Below, piece by piece: positions 7,647 through 12,539 of a stretch of 12,539 bases of DNA; the first letter of the stretch is position 1; the number at the start of each line of letters is the position of its first letter. Source of the stretch: an uncultured Clostridia bacterium (GTDB lineage Bacteria > Bacillota > Clostridia > Oscillospirales > Butyricicoccaceae); contig CAJUJQ010000092.1 of assembly GCA_910586575.1 (NCBI GenBank), positions 1-12,539 of the forward strand, given 5' to 3'. The notes under the pieces were generated by a model. That model saw nothing but the letters and a program-made list of their open reading frames with translations, was not told where the DNA came from and ran no database searches. The position numbers were made by a program, and so were the translations under genes.

Positions 7647-8152
7647 GGTGTCCCCCCTTTCCGCGCAGGGCTGCCCGCAAACGCTGTAAACGATGTTTTC
7701 AGGTCAACCGCCAGTACAATCAGTTTTTCGACAATCATTACCGCCGCGCCAAGCGGCATCGCCGCATATGCATAGGTAATGGGAAGCCCCAGCGCTGGGG
7801 AGATCTGCACCATATTATCGATTGCAACCTCCAGCCCGAAACGGAACATCACCGCAAGGAACAGCAGAACCGCCACATCGCCAATCACCGACGCAAAGCA
7901 CCGCAGCCTTTCAGGCAGGCGCTTGTATACATACTCGAAAATAATCTCATCCCGCTCCCGGATGGCGATGGAATTGGTCAGCATTACCATGTAAATCATG
8001 GAATACCGGCTGATCTCCATGGACCAGGAAACTGTTTCCAATCCGGGAATGACACGCGAGACAACGCCCAGCAGGGTCGCCAGGCAGAGGATCGCGTAAA
8101 GGATCATAATCATAATCTCTATGAGCCGACGCAACCCGTCCAATATTTTCAT
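7643..8152 (-). CDS. dctQ: TRAP transporter small membrane subunit (DctQ)
   Basis: This 169-residue protein has four predicted membrane helices (roughly 13-35, 45-65, 88-108 and 127-150). Typical DctQ features are SRVIPGLETVSWSMEISRY after the first helix, where the W/E-rich segment is conserved, and IRERDEIIFEYVYKRLP between helices 2 and 3. It forms the membrane complex with DctM, whose start it overlaps. ATG at 8152 has GGAGG 7 nt upstream. The 68-nt gap after dctP is one of the two largest in the operon and contains a small hairpin touching this ribosome binding site, which could lower DctQM synthesis relative to the binding protein. Confidence 0.93.
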   Translation of the reverse strand: MKILDGLRRLIEIMIMILYAILCLATLLGVVSRVIPGLETVSWSMEISRYSMIYMVMLTNSIAIRERDEIIFEYVYKRLPERLRCFASVIGDVAVLLFLAVMFRFGLEVAIDNMVQISPALGLPITYAYAAMPLGAAVMIVEKLIVLAVDLKTSFTAFAGSPARKGGTP

Positions 8153-8162
8153 TCACCTTCCT

Positions 8163-8194
8163 CCTTTCGGAAACGCCCCCTCTGCCGGAAAAGG
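8163..8194 (-). promoter_or_regulatory. Possible hairpin over the dctQ ribosome binding site
   Basis: In the mRNA, CCUUUUCCGG (8194-8185) can pair with CCGAAAGG (8170-8163) as 8 base pairs with two single-base bulges and a 14-nt loop. The 3' arm includes two G of the dctQ GGAGG. Such a structure could set the ratio of binding protein to membrane subunits. The call rests on manual pairing only. Confidence 0.3.
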
Positions 8195-8197
8195 CCC

Positions 8198-8220
8198 GCG
8201 CCAGATGGTGCGCCAGATGG
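8198..8220. repeat. Tandem 11-nt repeat just after dctP
   Basis: GCGCCAGATGG occurs at 8198-8208 and again at 8210-8220, separated by one T, directly next to the dctP stop. It may be a small slippage duplication; no function is evident. Confidence 0.7.
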
Positions 8221-9303
8221 TTAATACTCCACGCTGATCATTTTGTCGTAAAGCGTCTTGACATCCTCCCCCAGTGAGAGTGCGTAATCGGCCGTATACG
8301 ATGCCAGGGAATCCTTGAATTTCTGCTTTTCCCCGTCCGGCAGCTCAATCACCTCAACGCCCAGTTCCGAAAGATGGGAAAGCGTTTCTTCCTCAGACGC
8401 CTCCGCCATCTGGTTTGCCCAGGCAACCTGCTCCCACGCAACCTCGTTTATGGTTTCCTTCAGATCGTCCGGCAGCGCGTCATAAGCGGATTGAGACATC
8501 ACCATAATTGTCTGCACGCGAATCAGGTCGTACTTGGTTAAATACTTTGCCTGCTCGTACCATTTTTGCAGATTGATGCTCTGTGCATCACCGCCCGCCG
8601 CCTCAACAACGCCAGTCTGAAGCGCGGTGTAAACCTCGCTGAACGCGGTCGGAGACGGCGCGCCGCCCATGGCGCGGAACATATCGATGAAGAACGGTGT
8701 TTCCAGCGTGCGCTTGCGCAATCCCTGGAAATCCTCGAAGCTGCGTACCGGCTTTTTGGAAATCAGCTGGCGTGTGCCCATGTAATATGGGAACAATGGC
8801 TGCATCCTGGCGTCGCGCAGCATAGTGGTGACATCGTCCCAGACCGCGCGCAGCACCGCTTCCCCGTGCTCCGGGCTGTCGTACAGGTACGGCCCGTTGG
8901 TCAGGATTTCCATCACCGGCGCGTAGACGGACGCATCGCCCGAGCCTCCTGCCATCATATCCACGACACCCTGCATCATGGCTTCCGCAATCTCGCGGGC
9001 GGATCCAATGGACGAATCATAATAGCGCTCGAATTGGATGCGCCCCCCGGTCCGCTCCTCCACGGCTGTCATAAAGTGATCTGCTACCACGTTTTTGGGG
9101 TGCTCAGCCGAGCTGATATCCGCGTATTTCAGCACGAACTCTGCTTCTCCGCCATTCTCCTGTGCCGTGCTGTCCGTGGAGGGGCTTTCCTGCCGCGGCG
9201 TTTCTTCCTTGGCGGGCGAATTGCCGCACGCGGCCATCATCAGCAGCAGCGCTGATGCGGTCAGCATTGCGGCCATTCTTTGGATCGTGATTTTTTTCAT
9301 CAT
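8221..9303 (-). CDS. dctP: TRAP transporter substrate-binding lipoprotein (DctP)
   Basis: This is a 360-residue DctP/TeaA-family solute-binding protein. The N-terminus MMKKITIQRM leads into a hydrophobic stretch ending in MAAC; Cys26 is the likely lipidation site, so the mature protein is tethered outside the membrane. Core features follow: LKYADISSAEHPKNVVADHF, GRIQFERYYDSSIGS, the substrate-arginine region FQGLRKRTLETPFF, and FSEVYTALQTGVVEAAGGD. The conserved Arg after 'GL' normally salt-bridges a carboxylate (a sulfonate in some members), so an organic anion is expected. Tandem ATGs occur at 9303 and 9300, with AAGGAG 5 or 8 nt upstream; either may be used. The open frame continues to 9654 but overlaps the activase gene and has no lipoprotein signal at its start, so the longer form is rejected. 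Confidence 0.93.
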   Translation of the reverse strand: MMKKITIQRMAAMLTASALLLMMAACGNSPAKEETPRQESPSTDSTAQENGGEAEFVLKYADISSAEHPKNVVADHFMTAVEERTGGRIQFERYYDSSIGSAREIAEAMMQGVVDMMAGGSGDASVYAPVMEILTNGPYLYDSPEHGEAVLRAVWDDVTTMLRDARMQPLFPYYMGTRQLISKKPVRSFEDFQGLRKRTLETPFFIDMFRAMGGAPSPTAFSEVYTALQTGVVEAAGGDAQSINLQKWYEQAKYLTKYDLIRVQTIMVMSQSAYDALPDDLKETINEVAWEQVAWANQMAEASEEETLSHLSELGVEVIELPDGEKQKFKDSLASYTADYALSLGEDVKTLYDKMISVEY

Positions 9304-9367
9304 GTGAACTCCTTCCTTTTCCGTATTGGCTTCACTGGATTGCTTTTTAGGGCTTCTTCCTCCTCTC

Positions 9368-10279
9368 TTACATTTTCTTAACAACGGTATCCGGAAAAAT
9401 CTTCCGCATTTCCGTGGTTTTCTGTGCAAGGTCCTCCGGTTCGGGCGTTTGGAACGCCGCACCGGCGTAATGCCGGCCAAGCATTTCATATTTACGCACA
9501 CCGAGCTTGTGATAGGGAAGCAGTTCGATCCGCTCCACCTGGTACTGCGCCGCAAGCCGCGCAGCCGCAAGCAGGTTATCCAAGCTGTCATTGCCCCCCG
9601 CCACCACAGGGACGCGCAGGATAATCCTTGCGCCCCGCGCGGCGAGCCTTCCAAGGTTGTCCAAAATCCGTTCGTTGCTCTGCCCAGTCAGCTGCCGGTG
9701 TGCCTCCGGGTCGGTATGTTTTATGTCAAACAGAAACAAATCGGTATAGGGGAGAACCCTCTCAAATACCCGCCATTCCACGAAACCACAGGTTTCGGCT
9801 GCGGTATGGATCAGCCGTTCTTTTGCGCCGCGAAGAAGCGCGTATGCAAAATCCGGCTGAAGCAGGCACTCCCCACCGCTCAGCGTCATCCCACCGCCGG
9901 ATTTCCGGTAAAATGCCGCATCCCGCACAACCTGCCGCAGCACCGCCCCTGCTGTCACCTGCACGCCGCATACGCTTCTCGCGTGGTTCAGGCAAACCGC
10001 CGCACACGCGCCACAGCCAACGCATTGTTCCCAGGCAATGGAGAGGCCGCTGTCCGTCATCTTAAGCACGCCCCTCGGGCAAGCCGCTGTGCAGCGGCCG
10101 CAAACGGTGCAAAGCGACGCGTTATATTTCAGCTTCGGCCCCTCCGACAGGTTCTCTGGATTGCAGCACCACAGACAGCGCAGCGCGCAGCCCTGTAAAA
10201 AAACGGTGGTCCGAATCCCATCCCCGTCATGAATGCAAAATCGCTGAATATTCGATACCCAGCCCAAAACTTCTTCCAT
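9368..10279 (-). CDS. Glycyl radical enzyme activating enzyme (radical SAM)
   Basis: This 303-residue radical SAM activase installs the glycyl radical on a partner GRE using S-adenosylmethionine and a reduced [4Fe-4S] cluster. The radical SAM motif is CALRCLWC (Cys31, 35, 38). A ferredoxin-like insert follows, with two four-cysteine sets (57, 60, 63, 67 and 86, 89, 92, 96), as in activases of dehydratase-class GREs and unlike the shorter PflA. The SAM-binding GGE is at 135-137. The C-terminal half carries FLFDIKHTDPEAH and IELLPYHKLGVRKYE, typical of the family. ATG at 10279 has AAGGAG 6 nt upstream, and the gene starts 12 nt after the kinase stop. The obvious partner is the GRE at 2207-4591, although TRAP, RidA-like and hydrolase genes lie between them. 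Confidence 0.95.
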   Translation of the reverse strand: MEEVLGWVSNIQRFCIHDGDGIRTTVFLQGCALRCLWCCNPENLSEGPKLKYNASLCTVCGRCTAACPRGVLKMTDSGLSIAWEQCVGCGACAAVCLNHARSVCGVQVTAGAVLRQVVRDAAFYRKSGGGMTLSGGECLLQPDFAYALLRGAKERLIHTAAETCGFVEWRVFERVLPYTDLFLFDIKHTDPEAHRQLTGQSNERILDNLGRLAARGARIILRVPVVAGGNDSLDNLLAAARLAAQYQVERIELLPYHKLGVRKYEMLGRHYAGAAFQTPEPEDLAQKTTEMRKIFPDTVVKKM

Positions 10280-10291
10280 AGGGTTCTCCTT

Positions 10292-11233
10292 TTAAAGCTC
10301 AAGCATACGCGCGTCCGGCATGGCCGGGATTGCACCCCTGCGGGAAACCGTGTGCGCCGCCGCCCTTGCCGCCAAATCCCCCGCACGCCGGACCGTCTCA
10401 CGGTCCAGGCACAGGCCGTCCCGTGCCAGCGCGTACAGGAACGCGCCCATATAAGAATCACCAGCGCCGGTTGTATCAACCACAATCCCTTTGCCAGCCG
10501 AAAAATGCAGCGACTCCTGCCCTCGGATGAAGGCAGCTGAACCGGCTGCCCCGTCGGTCAAAATCAGCAGCTGTAATGCCGCATTGCCCCGAAACAGTCC
10601 CTCACAGGCGGCGGGAACATCCGCGCAGTCCGTAATAAATACCAATTCTTCCCGGTTTACCTTGAGGATATCCACATCCCCCAGCACATCCTGAATCTCA
10701 CGGCGTGCCCCCGCTTCATTCGGCCACGCGCTTGCGCGATAGTTCAAGTCGAGCGCCGCCAGCGCCCCCGCCTGTTTCGTCACATGGATCGCGCGGTACA
10801 GGGTCGTCCGCAGCGGCTCTTCCGTCAGCGCCAAGGTGCTGAAATAAAAGATGCCCGCCTGCCTGACTGCCTGTAAATCCAGCTCATCAGGACGTAGGTT
10901 CACGCAGGCACCTCCCCTTCGGTAAAACAGATAAGAAGGCACACCGCCCCGATCCAGCGTGACATAGGCTACGCTTGTGCGCCGCTCCTGGTCAAACACC
11001 ACTGCGTGTACATCTACGCCGTTTTGTTCCATGTATGCGGCCAGGTATTGCCCAAAGCCATCCCGGCCAAGCTTACCGATAAAAACGGGATTCCCGCCCA
11101 ATCGTCGAATTTGAATCGCGACATTGGCTGCCGCCCCACCGGCGAACCGCGAAAAGGACTGTATCCCATCCAGCGGTCCGGCTTCATCAGCCACCATGTC
11201 GATCATCAGCTCGCCGAAGCAAACGATATCCAT
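10292..11233 (-). CDS. PfkB/ribokinase-family carbohydrate kinase
   Basis: This 313-residue cytosolic kinase phosphorylates a sugar, keto-sugar acid or similar alcohol with ATP. The two PfkB signatures are present: GGAAANVAIQIRRLGGNPVFIGKLGRDGFG (32-61) near the N-terminus and DTTGAGDSYMGAF (253-265), where Asp259 is the catalytic base and GAG forms the anion hole. YLFYRRGGAC (101-110) and LDLNYR (161-166) resemble fructokinase and 2-keto-3-deoxygluconate kinase members, but specificity cannot be assigned. ATG at 11233 has GGGGAGG 4 nt upstream; the open frame could begin with TTG at 11251, which would place the ribosome binding site inside the gene. As first gene of the operon and divergent from a DeoR regulator, it may produce the phosphorylated inducer (inference). 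Confidence 0.92.
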   Translation of the reverse strand: MDIVCFGELMIDMVADEAGPLDGIQSFSRFAGGAAANVAIQIRRLGGNPVFIGKLGRDGFGQYLAAYMEQNGVDVHAVVFDQERRTSVAYVTLDRGGVPSYLFYRRGGACVNLRPDELDLQAVRQAGIFYFSTLALTEEPLRTTLYRAIHVTKQAGALAALDLNYRASAWPNEAGARREIQDVLGDVDILKVNREELVFITDCADVPAACEGLFRGNAALQLLILTDGAAGSAAFIRGQESLHFSAGKGIVVDTTGAGDSYMGAFLYALARDGLCLDRETVRRAGDLAARAAAHTVSRRGAIPAMPDARMLEL

Positions 11234-11251
11234 TTTACCTCCCCTTCCCAA

Positions 11252-11299
11252 ATGGTTTATTTTATTTTCTTTTATGGTTCGTTATTGTTTTTATCGTTC
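11252..11299. promoter_or_regulatory. Candidate DeoR operator: AT-rich direct repeats
   Basis: On the plus strand TTTTATGGTTC (11270-11280) recurs as TTTTATCGTTC (11289-11299), 10 of 11 identical with a 19-nt period. A third ATGGTT lies at 11252-11257. The ATSGTT cores start at 11252, 11274 and 11293, roughly two helix turns apart. The stretch lies between the predicted operon start site (about 11304) and the kinase ribosome binding site, where a bound repressor could block transcription. DeoR-family proteins often bind direct repeats. AT-rich sequence gives such repeats easily, so confidence is modest. Confidence 0.4.
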
Positions 11300-11310
11300 C
11301 CTGTACCGTA

Positions 11311-11339
11311 ATGATATCACACAACACAAACTAATTCAA
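11311..11339 (-). promoter_or_regulatory. Promoter of the ten-gene operon
   Basis: On the minus strand the -35 box TTGAAT (11339-11334) and -10 box TATCAT (11316-11311) are separated by 17 nt. TGA precedes the -10, giving an extended -10 element. Transcription would start near 11304, about 70 nt before the kinase ATG. It is the best sigma-A match upstream of the operon. Confidence 0.7.
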
Positions 11340-11367
11340 ACATTATTTTTCCCGATTCCTAATTTTT

Positions 11368-11379
11368 GGCAGAATGCAA
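11368..11379 (-). promoter_or_regulatory. Left arm of 12-bp inverted repeat (candidate operator)
   Basis: Read on the minus strand this is TTGCATTCTGCC, identical to plus-strand 11475-11486. It lies about 64-75 bp upstream of the predicted operon start. The centres of the two arms are 107 bp apart, close to ten helix turns, compatible with a looped repressor or a site pair for a regulator acting on both promoters. Confidence 0.45.
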
Positions 11380-11474
11380 CAAATCCCTGGATCGTATTTG
11401 GTGATTCTTACAAATCCATCGGTTATATAAGGGCGGGATTTCTTTTCTTTGTTACTTTTATTTCCAAATCATAC

Positions 11475-11486
11475 TTGCATTCTGCC
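11475..11486 (+). promoter_or_regulatory. Right arm of 12-bp inverted repeat, over deoR -35
   Basis: TTGCATTCTGCC; its first six bases are the deoR -35 box, so a protein bound here would repress deoR. It is a perfect inverted copy of 11368-11379. Confidence 0.45.
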
Positions 11487-11503
11487 TCGATTTCCGATAT
11501 AAT
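11475..11503 (+). promoter_or_regulatory. Promoter of the deoR-type regulator
   Basis: TTGCAT (11475-11480), a 17-nt spacer, and a perfect TATAAT (11498-11503) form a near-consensus sigma-A promoter. The start would be near 11510, leaving a leader of about 208 nt before the regulator ATG, which is unusually long. A weaker TTGGTG...TATATA pair at about 11398-11428 has poor spacing. Confidence 0.75.
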
Positions 11504-11554
11504 ATGTTTGGAAAGGTTTGCTTTGGTTTGTTTGCGCGGCATGATCATGTCCGC

Positions 11555-11578
11555 CCAGCAGCCCGGAGACGGGCCTGG
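11555..11578 (+). promoter_or_regulatory. GNRA-capped hairpin in the deoR leader
   Basis: CCAG (11555-11558) pairs with CTGG (11575-11578) and GCCCG (11561-11565) with CGGGC (11570-11574). The result is nine base pairs with a 2-nt CA bulge and a GAGA tetraloop of the GNRA type. No T-run follows, so it is not an intrinsic terminator. It could stabilise or regulate the leader RNA. Confidence 0.5.
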
Positions 11579-11717
11579 TGCTCCATCTGAACAGAAATCA
11601 AAGTCACCCTTGGGCTGGATCTGATTCCTGAGCGGATGGACCACTGGTGTTTGTTAAAAAAAACTGCCGCTGGAAACATTTTCAAACAAGCCCTTAGAGA
11701 AAATGGAGGGAGTATCT

Positions 11718-12521
11718 ATGCTGCTACCACAACGAATGGAGTACATTACAAAGGCACTCGAAAAAAACGGATGTGTATATGTTCGCAAGATTGCTCAGGA
11801 AATTGGCGTAACCGAAAAAACCATCCGTCAAGACCTGATACGGATGGAGCAGATGGGGATTTTAGACCGTGTCCATGGCGGCGCGGTCCAGAAAAAAGAG
11901 GAAATGATATTTCCCGTTGCCCACAGGAAGCACGGACAAATCAGAGAGAAGCAAAGCATTGCCCGGCACGCGCTTTCCCTGATTCATGACGGGGATATTA
12001 TTTTCTTTGACGCAGGCAGCACCTGCCTTGAACTTGCCCGCCTGATTGACCATCAGCAAATCATCGCACTGACAAACGACCCCTACATTATGAATGAGCT
12101 GCTTCCCAAAACCTCAGTCTCGCTTTATATGATTGGCGGTCGGCTGCTGCGTGAGGAGAACGGCATCCTATTCGGCGGCCCAGGTACGCTGGACAGCATA
12201 CGGCAGTATAAAATGACAAAATGTTTTCTTGGCACCAGCGCGGTAAATGCCTCTGCTGGATTGATGACCTTTTCCCGTGAACAGGCCGAAATCAAACGAA
12301 CCATCATTTCCTGCACGTCAGACGTGATTTGCCTGGCAGATCATACCAAATTCGGCAAAATGGCGTTCATTACTTACGCGGAACTGTCTGCGGTGGATCG
12401 AATTATCACGGACAATGCCATCGCCGATGATATGACGGAGCAGTTTTCACAGGTCCAAATTGATGTGGCGCGCGAAGCGGAAGGCTATAATGGTTCCAGG
12501 GATTCAGACCACCCCCTATGA
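11718..12521 (+). CDS. DeoR-family transcriptional regulator
   Basis: The protein has 267 residues. The N-terminal winged helix-turn-helix spans about residues 5-56, with the recognition region IAQEIGVTEKTIRQDLIRMEQMGILDRVHGGA. The C-terminal sensor domain of the DeoR/GlpR type, which binds phosphorylated sugars, includes DGDIIFFDAGST (91-102), ALTND (117-121), MIGGRLLREENGILFGG (138-154) and ADHTKFGKMAF (207-217). ATG at 11718 has GGAGG with an 8-nt gap; the earlier ATG at 11703 overlaps that site and is rejected. It is divergent from the operon and most likely its repressor, with the product of the operon's kinase as a plausible ligand (inference). The last 11 codons and stop (from 12486) lie inside the 37-nt repeat, so the tail after about residue 250 is longer than I would expect for the family and may be a repeat-derived extension. 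Confidence 0.93.
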   Translation: MLLPQRMEYITKALEKNGCVYVRKIAQEIGVTEKTIRQDLIRMEQMGILDRVHGGAVQKKEEMIFPVAHRKHGQIREKQSIARHALSLIHDGDIIFFDAGSTCLELARLIDHQQIIALTNDPYIMNELLPKTSVSLYMIGGRLLREENGILFGGPGTLDSIRQYKMTKCFLGTSAVNASAGLMTFSREQAEIKRTIISCTSDVICLADHTKFGKMAFITYAELSAVDRIITDNAIADDMTEQFSQVQIDVAREAEGYNGSRDSDHPL

Positions 12522-12522
12522 A
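12486..12522 (+). repeat. Right copy of 37-nt inverted repeat flanking the cluster
   Basis: This is an inverted copy of 84-120, with 34 of 37 bases identical. It contains the last 11 codons and stop of deoR. In another frame it encodes MVPGIQTTPYE. See the left copy for the mismatch positions. Confidence 0.85.
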
Positions 12523-12539
12523 AAAGATCGTGAACATGG
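12490..12539 (+). CDS. Possible start of a next gene, cut by the window edge
   Basis: ATG at 12490 opens a frame that reads MVPGIQTTPYEKDREHG to the edge without a stop. GGAAGG lies 5 nt upstream. It would overlap the deoR end by 32 nt. The first part is shared with the left repeat copy. An alternative is ATG at 12518 (MKKIVNM), which overlaps the deoR stop as ATGA but has no purine-rich site before it. Too little sequence is present to name a family, and it may not be a gene. Confidence 0.3.
   Translation, partial: MVPGIQTTPYEKDREH

Larger units (their letters stand above)
11234..11717. other. Divergent control region between operon and deoR
   Basis: This 484-nt stretch holds no credible gene. 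The half nearest the operon is strongly AT-rich; 11530-11640 is GC-richer. It contains a promoter in each direction, a 12-bp inverted repeat pair, AT-rich direct repeats and a hairpin in the deoR leader. A 73-codon minus-strand frame (11423-11644) starts with GTG without a ribosome binding site and matches nothing I recognise. I see no CRP/CcpA-type consensus and no riboswitch class I know. Confidence 0.75.

Noticed and set aside
9304..9654. Longer N-terminus for the DctP protein
   Set aside because: It would overlap the activase gene by nearly 290 nt and bury the lipoprotein signal; AAGGAG lies directly before the internal ATG pair.
11541..11624. Short leader peptide of 27 codons upstream of deoR
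   Set aside because: No ribosome binding site at a usable distance, and no run of regulatory codons such as attenuator peptides have.
11423..11644. Minus-strand 73-codon frame in the control region
   Set aside because: GTG start, no ribosome binding site, no known motif, and it covers the deoR promoter and leader.
84..12522. Transposon of the Tn3 type bounded by the 37-nt repeats
   Set aside because: Length and a G-run near the end recall such ends, but there is no transposase or resolvase inside, and flanking bases show no direct duplication.

Overview
The window looks like an accessory catabolic locus from an anaerobic, fairly GC-rich Bacillota, probably a gut-type Clostridia (Oscillospirales-like) organism. 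The evidence is an oxygen-sensitive glycyl radical enzyme with its activase, strong AAGGAGG-type ribosome binding sites 4-9 nt before almost every start, a lipoprotein TRAP solute-binding protein, and GC-rich genes separated by AT-rich control DNA. The taxon is an inference; there is no marker gene.

Layout: ten genes lie head to tail on the minus strand and form one apparent operon, transcribed from about 11304 down to 227. In order of transcription they are a PfkB/ribokinase-family sugar kinase, a glycyl-radical-enzyme (GRE) activase, a TRAP transporter (DctP, DctQ, DctM), a RidA/YjgF-like protein, a short ceramidase-fold amidohydrolase-like protein, the GRE itself, and the alpha and beta E1 subunits of a 2-oxoacid/acetoin-dehydrogenase-type enzyme. 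Gaps run from a 4-nt overlap to 68 nt, and several ribosome binding sites overlap the preceding stop codon. A divergent DeoR-family regulator (plus strand, 11718-12521) is separated from the operon by a 484-nt control region. That region holds a good sigma-A promoter in each direction, a 12-bp perfect inverted repeat whose right arm covers the deoR -35 box, AT-rich direct repeats just downstream of the operon promoter, and a GNRA-capped hairpin in the roughly 200-nt deoR leader.

Probable logic (inference): the TRAP system imports an organic anion. The GRE, which has a Cys-X-Glu active site of the dehydratase/lyase class and no CC pair of pyruvate formate-lyase, performs a radical elimination or C-X cleavage. 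The hydrolase and the RidA-like protein act just before or after it. The thiamine-diphosphate E1 handles an alpha-keto or alpha-hydroxyketone product. The kinase makes a phosphorylated intermediate, a likely inducer class for the DeoR regulator. I do not recognise this gene combination as a described pathway, and the GRE sequence just after its active-site cysteine departs from the usual dehydratase pattern.

A 37-nt sequence occurs near both window ends in inverted orientation (84-120 and 12486-12522, 34 of 37 identical). It lies downstream of the operon on one side and contains the last codons of deoR on the other, so it brackets the whole cluster. It may be a dispersed repeat or recombination site, or the conserved start of a neighbouring gene with a relic copy on the left.
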